Positions 18,509 to 29,885 of a stretch of 64,000 nucleotides of DNA are shown here, piece after piece; position 1 is the first letter of the stretch, and the number at the start of each line of letters is the position of its first letter. The notes under the pieces were generated by a model. The model saw only the letters and a program-made list of their open reading frames with translations, was not told the origin of the DNA and searched no databases. The stretch covers positions 66,574-130,573 of the forward strand of contig JACKBA010000018.1 in the NCBI GenBank assembly GCA_020634815.1, in the 5' to 3' direction. Source of the DNA: Caldilineaceae bacterium (GTDB lineage: Bacteria; Chloroflexota; Anaerolineae; Caldilineales; Caldilineaceae). A program made the position numbers and the translations under genes.

Positions 18509-19294
18509 TTATTGCGGCGGGATCCGTTCCACAAAGGCAAGCGGGTCCCGCCGCAGCGCGTCCAGCGCAGCCGCCCACATGGCTGCGGCGGCGAGAACGT
18601 ACACGGTTGCTGCCAGTACTCGCCCCATGCGCAGCGCCGGCGCCGGCAGCAACTCACCAATCCGCTCGTAGCGTTGCGCATAGCCCTCAAAGTCGTGCGG
18701 ACGATAGCGCTTGACCGTGCGCACCCCGTCGCCGTCGATCAGTTCGTAGTCGATGGGTGCGCCGTAGAGATAGGGCGGCACGACCATCTCTTCGATAGCG
18801 TGAAAGGAGGTATTTGGTGCCAGCCCACAGCCGAGCATCAAAATCTGGCCATTGACCTCGGGCAGCCGGTGAAAGGGCGAGTGCGCCCCGCACGGCGTGG
18901 CATCCTGGCTATGCTCGCCCAGCAACGCTGCCGCGGCCGGCCCGCTGCCGCACACCGAGTGTGTCGGGTGCAGGCTGCGCAGGACGCCAGGCTGGCGGCG
19001 GAACGTTTCGGGGATGATGCCCACGTTCGACGGCGTCAGCGTCAGGTCGAAGCGCGGCCGCTCGCGCGTCACCGCCGCGTAGCTCAGCGCCGGCATGAGC
19101 AGCGTCCCGTCCGGCCCCAGCGCCTGCCGCAGCCCGGCGATAACCGTCGCCGTACCGCCCGGCACCTTGCCAAGCAACCGCAGCGACGAATGTACGAGCA
19201 GCACGCCGCCCGGCACGACGCCGGCTGCTCGCACCTCGCCGGCGATCTGCGCCGCAACCTGCTTGACAGCAGGACCAGAAGTCATGGGATTCAT
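18509..19294 (-). CDS. AAC(3)-family N-acetyltransferase
   Basis: The 261-residue protein belongs to the antibiotic N-acetyltransferase family (aminoglycoside 3-N-acetyltransferase and YokD). Motifs include GGVLLVHSSLRLLGKVPGG, GPDGTLLMPALSYAA, the RSLHPTHSVCGSG catalytic loop with conserved His, and LGCGLAPNTSFHAIEE. Family members acetylate the 3-amino group of 2-deoxystreptamine drugs with acetyl-CoA, but many chromosomal members have other substrates. No mobile element or resistance gene is nearby, so an intrinsic metabolic role is more likely than acquired resistance. It is the gene directly downstream of gcvP on the same strand, 66 bases away. Confidence 0.9.
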   Translation of the reverse strand: MNPMTSGPAVKQVAAQIAGEVRAAGVVPGGVLLVHSSLRLLGKVPGGTATVIAGLRQALGPDGTLLMPALSYAAVTRERPRFDLTLTPSNVGIIPETFRRQPGVLRSLHPTHSVCGSGPAAAALLGEHSQDATPCGAHSPFHRLPEVNGQILMLGCGLAPNTSFHAIEEMVVPPYLYGAPIDYELIDGDGVRTVKRYRPHDFEGYAQRYERIGELLPAPALRMGRVLAATVYVLAAAAMWAAALDALRRDPLAFVERIPPQ

Positions 19295-19360
19295 GTTTTG
19301 TGTGAAGGGATGTGACCGGGCGGGGCAGCGCGCACGGCGCTACCCCACCCGGTTGGGTGC

Positions 19361-22249
<2,889 letters not shown>

Positions 22250-22341
22250 GGTTCATACTCCTTTGTAATGAATAAACAGACCGGTCTATACAGCCACCAG
22301 GTCGAAATTCCGCGAGCTTCACGAACCTTCTACCACAATCT

Positions 22342-22432
22342 CAGCAGTTCACGATTCTCACCGTAGTGACGACTTCAGTCGTTGACTTTCTCTGGAACGG
22401 CTGAAGCCGTCACTACAAATCGTGAACTACTG
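22342..22432. repeat. Palindromic intergenic repeat, unit 1
   Basis: A 91-base element with outer arms CAG(C/T)AGTTCACGATT and AATCGTGAACTACTG and inner arms GTAGTGACGACTTCAGTCGT and CGGCTGAAGCCGTCACTAC. It would fold into one long hairpin as RNA or cruciform. It sits in the gcvP leader and is repeated 96 bases further on with about 95% identity. REP/MITE-like; no transposase is encoded. Confidence 0.85.
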
Positions 22433-22437
22433 AATTT

Positions 22438-22528
22438 CAGTAGTTCACGATTCTCGCCGTAGTAACGACTTCAGTCGTTGACTTCCTCTGGAACGGCTGA
22501 AGCCGTCACTACAAATCGGGAACTACTG
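22438..22528. repeat. Palindromic intergenic repeat, unit 2
   Basis: Second copy of the 91-base palindromic element, same orientation, five bases after unit 1. Differences are a handful of transitions (for example CCGTAGTAACG for CCGTAGTGACG). Immediately beyond it is a C/T-rich stretch (CCTTCGCGTCTTCGCGCCTT) of another dispersed intergenic type. Confidence 0.85.
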
Positions 22529-22593
22529 AATTTTCTTTTCGTGAACCTTCGCGTCTTCGCGCCTTCGCGGCTCTCTTCTATCTTCTTTCCAAC

Positions 22594-22623
22594 AAAAAAC
22601 GGGCACTCCAATGAGATGCCCGT
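22594..22623 (-). terminator. Riboswitch expression-platform terminator
   Basis: On the minus strand ACGGGCA and TGCCCGT form the stem base, extended by wobble pairs, followed at once by six T residues. It lies directly after the second glycine aptamer, so it is the likely on/off element for gcvP. Confidence 0.85.
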
Positions 22624-22625
22624 CG

Positions 22626-22834
22626 ACTCTGTCCTTGACCTGAGAGATTAGCCGGTCTCCAGCCAGACCGATTTGCCCCGTGGGTGGCGTCAGGTGATGT
22701 GTGCCTGGCGCGCTTTCCAGAGTTGCCTGCGTCGGCGATCCTTTTGCCTGAGAGTGTCACGGATGGGCAGTGGCGTGCTTCCACCCGCTTGCACCTTCGG
22801 CGACCGGGCTGTTTCAGCTCGGTTCTCTCTCGCC
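22626..22834 (-). ncRNA. Tandem glycine riboswitch (two aptamers)
   Basis: Read on the minus strand, aptamer 1 has GGCGAGAGAG, CGCCGAAGGTGCAAGC and CTCTCAGGCAAAAGGA; the linker reads ACTCTGGAAAGCG; aptamer 2 has ACGCCACCCACGGGGCAAAT, then TCTCTCAGGTCAAGGACAGA. These are the conserved cores of the gcvT-motif glycine riboswitch in the usual double form. It precedes gcvP, its classic target, and a terminator follows at once. Glycine binding normally switches such elements on by preventing terminator formation. Aptamer 2 is the more divergent of the two. Confidence 0.95.
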
Positions 22835-22866
22835 GGACGCGATGGCTTGTTTGATTTGTGAAGGGA

Positions 22867-22876
22867 AGTATACCAC
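22867..22876 (-). promoter_or_regulatory. Extended -10 promoter for the gcvP leader
   Basis: On the minus strand TGGTATACTT gives a TGn-TATACT extended -10 box. Transcription would begin near 22860, about 25 bases before aptamer 1. No good -35 hexamer is seen at 17 bases, which suits an extended -10 promoter. Confidence 0.5.
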
Positions 22877-22910
22877 AAATTGTCGCGTTGCAGCGCAACG
22901 AATCGCATCC

Positions 22911-23945
22911 TCAACTCGCCAATTTGAGCCGGCGCCGCCCATCGTCGGCCAATGTCGCCATTCTGCTGAGTTGTTCCGGCGTGCCCAGGCAGACCAGCTC
23001 GTCGGCGTGGCGGATGATGAACTCGCCGCCGGGGTTGGTATCCAGCGTGCGCTTGTCGCGACGCACCGCCAGCACGTTGACGCCGGTTTCGGTGCGTACG
23101 TTGGCGTCCGCCAGCGAACGGCCCGCAAGCAGCGATGCCGGACCGACGACGATCTCTTGCAGCCGCAACTCCAGATCGCCGCGGCGGATGACGACGTCGA
23201 GAAACTCCATGACGCTCGGGTAAAGCAACTGCGTAGCCATCTGGCGGCCGGTGGTGACATACGGGTTGATCACCTTGTCGGCGCCGGCGATGCGCAGCTT
23301 GTCCTGGTTCTCCGGCTGGTTGCAGCGCGAGAGGATCAGCAGCGCGGCGTTGATCTTGCGCGCGCTGAGCACGACAAAGACGTTGGTGGCGTCATTGGGC
23401 AGGCACGAACAGAGGCCGGCCGCGCGCTCGATCCCCGCCTGCTCCAGCACGTCATCCTCCGTGGGGTCGCCGGCCATGAAGGGAATGCCCAGTTGCTCCA
23501 ACTCGGCCCCCAGCGCGCGGTCAATATCGATCACGACGAGCCGGATGTCGTTGGCATGCAGTTCCTCGACGACCTGGCGCCCGACGCGGCCAAAGCCACA
23601 AACAATGTAATGATCTTGCATTCTTGCCATCTTTCTTGCGGTACGGCGCCGGCGCAGATAGCCCTGCAACTCGCCGGCTACAATGTAGTCCGTCACCGTG
23701 CTGAACGAGTAGGCCAGCACACCCACGCCGCCGAAGATCAGCAGCATGGTGAAGACCTCACCGGGCTGGGTGAGGGGGCGCACTTCACCATAGCCAACGG
23801 TGCTGAGCGTGATGACGGTCATGAAGAGCGCGTCGTGCATGGCCCAATGTTCCAGCAGCATGTAGCCCGCGGTCCCCACCGAAATGAGGACGATGACCAG
23901 AAAAATGACGACGCGTAGCTGGCGGAAAAAGGTGGGTTCGTTCAC
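22911..23945 (-). CDS. Potassium channel with TrkA/RCK regulatory domains
   Basis: Two transmembrane helices (VVIFLVIVLISVGTAGYMLL and FTMLLIFGGVGVLAYSFSTV) flank a pore loop with filter TLSTVGYGEV. A cytoplasmic RCK/TrkA-N domain follows (YIVCGFGRVGRQVVEEL near 115, then VVIDID, AGDPTEDDVLEQAG), and a TrkA-C domain makes up the last 90 residues. This is the MthK-like layout of a ligand- or nucleotide-gated K+ channel. No ATG fits; GTG at 23945 directly precedes the conserved start NEPTFFRQLRV, and an earlier GTG at 23996 is the alternative. It is separated from the gcvP leader by about 75 bases. Confidence 0.92.
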   Translation of the reverse strand: MNEPTFFRQLRVVIFLVIVLISVGTAGYMLLEHWAMHDALFMTVITLSTVGYGEVRPLTQPGEVFTMLLIFGGVGVLAYSFSTVTDYIVAGELQGYLRRRRTARKMARMQDHYIVCGFGRVGRQVVEELHANDIRLVVIDIDRALGAELEQLGIPFMAGDPTEDDVLEQAGIERAAGLCSCLPNDATNVFVVLSARKINAALLILSRCNQPENQDKLRIAGADKVINPYVTTGRQMATQLLYPSVMEFLDVVIRRGDLELRLQEIVVGPASLLAGRSLADANVRTETGVNVLAVRRDKRTLDTNPGGEFIIRHADELVCLGTPEQLSRMATLADDGRRRLKLAS

Positions 23946-24000
23946 AACGGCTCGCCGCCTGTGCACCCCGGCGCAAGGGGCATCCCGGTACGGCACACCG

Positions 24001-24930
24001 TCATCGCGGCGTCCCCGTGACGGTGATCGGCAATTCCTGGGTGAAAACGGAGAAGTGGCTACCGGTCAGCCGGAATTTCATGCTGCGATAGAGTTGCTGC
24101 GAACGGACATTGGTCGCCTGGGTGTTGAGCAGCGCTCTCCCGCATCTGTAAGGCTGTGCGGCGCGCAGCCCGGCAATCAACAGGCGCCGGCCGATCCCCT
24201 GGCTCTGCCATTGCGGGTGTACGGCCAGGCGCGCTATCGTGGCGATGCTCTGCTCCGGCAGCACGGAGACGTATCCGACGATGAAGGGGCCGGTGGCGGC
24301 GACGAGCATCGGACCGCGCACCATGAGGTCGTTCAGGTCGCGGGCGGCAATATGCCACAACGGATCGAATGTCACCGCATCGAGCATGGAGAGCGTGCGC
24401 AGGTCGGCGGGCGTCGCCTTCTCGATGACGATGCGCTCGCTGCTGGGCGGCGGGTCCGCCCAGCGCCGCCGCGGCAGATTGTCCAGTTCGTAGTAGCGCA
24501 CCTTCTCGGCCAGCATCATGCCCACCGTGTTGTAGGCGCGCGTCGACCAGGCGTCGGAGCTGTAGGCGATCAGGATCTCGGTTTGCTGCCGCGGCATCCG
24601 CACCAGCGTGCCCAGCATCTGCCGGATGGAGGTCGTCGGCGACCCTTTGCGCCGGATCGCGACACCGCGCAGAAAGACGCGGTTGGGCGACGACTCGTGG
24701 AGCGTCGCCGGCCGCTCCTCGGGTAGCATGGCCATGGCCGCCAGCGCAATGGGCGCGGCTTTCGTCCGCTGCAAGTGCAGCAACACCTGGCCCTTGTTGA
24801 CGGCAGCGACTAGATCCTCTTCGCCCATCGTCAGGTACACCTGGCGCGAACTCTTGAAGAGGGAGCGAATCGCGGGCGCGTCGCCGGGTATGGAAGCTCT
24901 AACGTACGTTCTGGAAGTGGTTGTCGCCAT
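24001..24930 (-). CDS. Double GNAT-fold acetyltransferase
   Basis: The 309-residue protein appears to carry two GNAT-type halves. The first (RASIPGDAPAIRSLFKSSRQ, about 1-150) lacks a clear acetyl-CoA loop. The second begins IVIEKATPADLRTLSMLDAV and has the full pyrophosphate-binding motif HPQWQSQGIGRRLLIAGLRA near 255, then ATNVRSQQLYRSMKFRLTGS. It would transfer acetyl from CoA to an amine of unknown identity. I took the ATG at 24930, since the upstream extension is not conserved-looking. It is divergent from the DMT exporter gene, only 89 bases away. Confidence 0.82.
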   Translation of the reverse strand: MATTTSRTYVRASIPGDAPAIRSLFKSSRQVYLTMGEEDLVAAVNKGQVLLHLQRTKAAPIALAAMAMLPEERPATLHESSPNRVFLRGVAIRRKGSPTTSIRQMLGTLVRMPRQQTEILIAYSSDAWSTRAYNTVGMMLAEKVRYYELDNLPRRRWADPPPSSERIVIEKATPADLRTLSMLDAVTFDPLWHIAARDLNDLMVRGPMLVAATGPFIVGYVSVLPEQSIATIARLAVHPQWQSQGIGRRLLIAGLRAAQPYRCGRALLNTQATNVRSQQLYRSMKFRLTGSHFSVFTQELPITVTGTPR

Positions 24931-25019
24931 GGGTGAGTTTCCCAATCGGTTTTTGGTTATTGTAGCATGAGGGATGGGCAATCTTGTCAATTTGCAATTG
25001 CGTAAGTTTGCGTGAGGCG

Positions 25020-26069
25020 ATGATGCGCATTCGACCATTTCTGCTTGCTTTGGCCGCTGCAGCGCTCTTCGGGGCGGCGACGCCCTTCAGCAAGTCTCTG
25101 CTCGCCGATCTCAGCCCGTTCCAGCTTTCCGGCCTGCTCTACCTGGGCGCCGCGGCCGGCGTCCTGCCAATTGCACTGCGCGGGCGTGGGCTGCTGCGCC
25201 CCTGGGCAATGGACACACGCACGCGGCGCCTGTTGCTCGGCGCCGTTATCTTCGGCGGCATCGTCGGCCCCGTGCTCATGCTCTTCGGGCTGCGCATGGC
25301 CGCGGCGGCATCGGTCGCACTCTGGCTGAACCTGGAGGCGGTCGCGACGGCGCTACTCGGCGTGTGGGTCTTCCGCGATCACCTGGGGCGCAATGGCTGG
25401 ATCGGCGCGGCCGGCATCCTGCTGGCGTCCGTGCTATTGAGCTGGGGACAGGGCGCGGCCGGCTGGCAGGCCGGGCTGCTCGTTGCCGGCGCGTGCGTCT
25501 GCTGGGGGCTCGACAATCACATGACGGCGCTGATCGACGGCATCACGCCGGCACAGAGCACATTCTGGAAAGGGTTGGTGGCCGGTTTGGTCAATTTGAC
25601 GGTGGGGTTGCTGGTCGAACCGTTTGGCGCCGGCATCGCGCAGATCGGCGGCGCGTTATTGGTGGGTCTCTTTTCCTACGGCTTCAGCATCGTCTTTTAC
25701 ATCACGGCCGCGCAACAACTGGGCGCCACGCGCAGCCAGTTGATCTTCAGCAGCGCGCCCTACTTTGCCATCGCGCTGTCGGTGCTCTGGCTGGGCGAGA
25801 CGATCAGCGCGGTGCAGATCGTGGCGGCGCTGATCGTCGGCGTCTCCATTGTGCTGCTGACCATCGAGTGGCACAGCCACGATCACGATCATGTCGCGCT
25901 GGAGCACGAGCACTGGCATGCGCATGGCGACGGCCATCACAACCACGCGCACGATGGTGCTGCGGGCCAGGCGGCGGCCGGTTCACACAGCCATCGCCAC
26001 CGCCACCGCCCGCTCCATCACGCCCACCACCACTGGCCGGATCTCCATCACCGGCACGAGCACGGGTAA
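25020..26069 (+). CDS. EamA/DMT-family transporter with histidine-rich C-terminal tail
   Basis: Ten hydrophobic helices in two EamA repeats (FLLALAAAALFGAATPFSKS at the start, VALWLNLEAVATALLGVWVF ending repeat one, LIFSSAPYFAIALSVLWLGE ending repeat two) fit a drug/metabolite exporter. After the last helix (IVAALIVGVSIVLLTIEWHS) comes a tail of about 65 residues with about 25 His, as in EHEHWHAHGDGHHNHAHDG and HRHRHRPLHHAHHHWPDLHH. That tail should bind Zn, Ni or Co, which is a feature of metal transporters, not of usual DMT proteins. Two adjacent ATG codons can serve as start. Confidence 0.9.
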   Translation: MMRIRPFLLALAAAALFGAATPFSKSLLADLSPFQLSGLLYLGAAAGVLPIALRGRGLLRPWAMDTRTRRLLLGAVIFGGIVGPVLMLFGLRMAAAASVALWLNLEAVATALLGVWVFRDHLGRNGWIGAAGILLASVLLSWGQGAAGWQAGLLVAGACVCWGLDNHMTALIDGITPAQSTFWKGLVAGLVNLTVGLLVEPFGAGIAQIGGALLVGLFSYGFSIVFYITAAQQLGATRSQLIFSSAPYFAIALSVLWLGETISAVQIVAALIVGVSIVLLTIEWHSHDHDHVALEHEHWHAHGDGHHNHAHDGAAGQAAAGSHSHRHRHRPLHHAHHHWPDLHHRHEHG

Positions 26070-26071
26070 TC

Positions 26072-27100
<1,029 letters not shown>

Positions 27101-27158
27101 CTTGTACTCCAAGTCATTACAAGGTGGCGCCCAACTGCGCTCACGTCTGTTCGGTACT

Positions 27159-27884
27159 CTACCGCCTGCCGCTGTGCGCAGAGAGTGCGCGGCGGCGTTG
27201 GTGGCTGCGGCGCAGGCGTCGAACGCGGCCCGGCTGGCGAAAGGCTGGCAGCGGGAAATCGACCGCCAGCGTCAGCGTCGGCAACGCCAGGCGGCCTGTG
27301 GCATGCCATGGCAGCGCTCGTTCCGGGATGCTCGGCACGGCAACGGCCCAGCGCTCCTGTTCCTCGATCCCGGCGTTGAGCGACAGGAACGCGACATCCT
27401 CGCTCAAGTGGCGGCGGGCAAGATCGACGACGGAGATCATCCGCCGCCACTGTTCCGCCATCTCGTCGAGCCCGCTTGCATCGAATCCGGCGGCGGCCCG
27501 CTGAAACGTGGCGGTGGCACAGGCGTGCGCGGCCTGAAAAGCCGGCAGCAGCGGGTCGACAAAGAAGACGGCATGCACGGTGCTGACACGCTCGCTGAGA
27601 TGAATCAGCAGGGCCACCTGCGCGGGCGACAGGTCGAAATAAGGACCCGCTTCGAAGAGGCGCCATTCGCCGTAGGCGCCGGCCAGCCGCCGCATGCGCT
27701 CGCCCACCTCGTTGACAAGCTGGGCAGCGGCGTGCGCCTCGTCCTCCACCGTGCCCGGCGCGAGCCGGTACATGGGCACCAACTGCTGCGCATCGAGCGT
27801 TGCGCCGGCGGGTGGAATCGGGTTACCCTGTTCGCATCTACGCAGCGCCGCCGCCAGTGCCGGCACCGAAACTACAGCGGCCAA
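27159..27884 (-). CDS. Hypothetical protein between rfbA and rfbB
   Basis: I do not recognise this frame of up to 241 residues. Its middle looks protein-like (EDEAHAAAQLVNEVGERMRR, AGAYGEWRLFEAGPYFDLSP, LLIHLSERVSTVHAVFFVDP) and helical, but no family motif appears. The only far-upstream start is TTG at 27884; the internal ATG at MYRLAPGTVEDE is the alternative. The last 20 residues are Arg-rich (RLRRSHQRRRALSAHSGRR) and look like out-of-frame translation, so the gene may be broken. It lies between two dTDP-sugar genes on the same strand. Confidence 0.5.
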   Translation of the reverse strand: MAAVVSVPALAAALRRCEQGNPIPPAGATLDAQQLVPMYRLAPGTVEDEAHAAAQLVNEVGERMRRLAGAYGEWRLFEAGPYFDLSPAQVALLIHLSERVSTVHAVFFVDPLLPAFQAAHACATATFQRAAAGFDASGLDEMAEQWRRMISVVDLARRHLSEDVAFLSLNAGIEEQERWAVAVPSIPERALPWHATGRLALPTLTLAVDFPLPAFRQPGRVRRLRRSHQRRRALSAHSGRR

Positions 27885-27956
27885 GGGCGTTCCTGCGTCT
27901 CCCGGCTTACCCGCTGTCGCATCCGCGCCGTGCCTGTCCTACTGCTCACGCCGGCC

Positions 27957-29024
<1,068 letters not shown>

Positions 29025-29088
29025 ACCCTGAACCCTCGTATTACCTCACACGGCGGTCGCAACGCAGCGACATTCCTGGCCGTTTTTT

Positions 29089-29116
29089 GTTGACAATTGA
29101 CCGTTGACAATTGACC
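29089..29116. repeat. Exact tandem 14-mer GTTGACAATTGACC x2
   Basis: Two head-to-tail copies of GTTGACAATTGACC follow a T6 tract in the gap between the BY-kinase-like gene and rfbA. Each contains the palindrome TCAATTGA on one strand. It looks like a short dispersed intergenic repeat; no function is evident. Confidence 0.8.
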
Positions 29117-29128
29117 GTTACTCTTGCC

Positions 29129-29743
29129 CTATTCCGCATTCAGCAGCACCGCGCCCAGCAAATTCGCCTGCACGCGCTCCAGAATCCCCTTTGCCCGCTG
29201 CGCCTGTTCCTTCTTCGTGCTGCCGCCGTTGACCAGCAGCACCACGCCGTCGACCTGGCTCGCCCACAGCGCGGCGTCGGTGACGTCGAGCAGCGCCGGC
29301 GCGTCGACCAGCACGTAGTCGGCCAGTGCCGCCAGTTCTGCCAGCCGTTCGCCCAGCCGCTTTGCACTGAGCAACGCCACCGGATTCCCGGAGATCGGGC
29401 CGGCCGTCAGCAGGTGCAGCCCGTCGATGGCCGTCTTCTGCAAGGGCGGTGTGCCGCCGTCTTCCAGCCACTGCGACAGCCCAGTCGCGTTGCCCAGCCC
29501 GAACATCTCGTGCTGGCTCGGCCGGCGCAGATCGCCGTCGACGAGAATCACGCGGTCGCCGGCCTGCGCCATGACCACGGCCAGGTTGGCGATGGCCGCG
29601 TCCTTGTCGGTGCCATCGTCGACGGCCGCCAGCAGCACGGTGCGCACTGGCTTCTCCAGGCTGGAGAATTCCAGGCTCGTGCGCAGGCTCTGGTAGGCTT
29701 CGGCCACCTTGCTCTGCGGGTCGGCCAGCGTAATCAGGCTCAT
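29129..29743 (-). CDS. CpsD/CapB-like tyrosine-kinase-family ATPase with degenerate P-loop
   Basis: The 204-residue protein matches bacterial BY-kinases that pair with chain-length proteins to control polysaccharide export: VAEAYQSLRTSLEFSS near 15, Walker A-prime VILVDGDLRRPSQHEMFG near 65, and Walker B-like YVLVDAPALLDVTDAAL near 140. The P-loop, normally GxGKST, reads DDGTDKDAAIANLA here: one Lys remains (K47) but the Gly before it and the Ser/Thr after it are both Asp. There is also no C-terminal tyrosine cluster. ATP binding and autophosphorylation are therefore doubtful. ATG at 29743 has AGGAG seven bases upstream. The chain-length partners are two genes upstream. Confidence 0.85.
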   Translation of the reverse strand: MSLITLADPQSKVAEAYQSLRTSLEFSSLEKPVRTVLLAAVDDGTDKDAAIANLAVVMAQAGDRVILVDGDLRRPSQHEMFGLGNATGLSQWLEDGGTPPLQKTAIDGLHLLTAGPISGNPVALLSAKRLGERLAELAALADYVLVDAPALLDVTDAALWASQVDGVVLLVNGGSTKKEQAQRAKGILERVQANLLGAVLLNAE

Positions 29744-29758
29744 GGTCAACTCCTATTT

Positions 29759-29885
29759 GAGAGGTTGAGAGGTTGAGAGATTAGGAGATTAAGAGATTGG
29801 AGATTGCAGACGTCTGCCCGGCAATCTCGTAATCCCTTAATCCTTCAATCGCCTAATCTCCAATCTCCACTCTTCCAATCTCCAC
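29759..29885. repeat. Imperfect palindromic GATTGGAGATT-type repeat
   Basis: One half reads AGATTAGGAGATTAAGAGAT and TGGAGATTGC, the other GCAATCTCG, then CGCCTAATCTCCAATCTCC. The two form a long imperfect inverted repeat. Its right edge runs into the 3' end of the DUF2079 gene and supplies that gene's last codons (VEIGRVEIGD) and stop. Confidence 0.7.

Noticed and set aside
18517..18553. GGCGGGATCCG...CGGGTCCCGCC hairpin as a bidirectional terminator
   Set aside because: It lies within the acetyltransferase coding end and has no T tract on either strand.
22342..22528. Two repeated units resembling the start of a CRISPR array
   Set aside because: Each unit is a 91-base palindrome with a five-base gap, not a short repeat with 30-40-base unique spacers; no cas gene is present.
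29089..29116. Tandem 14-mer considered as an operator
   Set aside because: The position is between a gene end and the next gene start with no promoter match; it looks like a common dispersed intergenic repeat.
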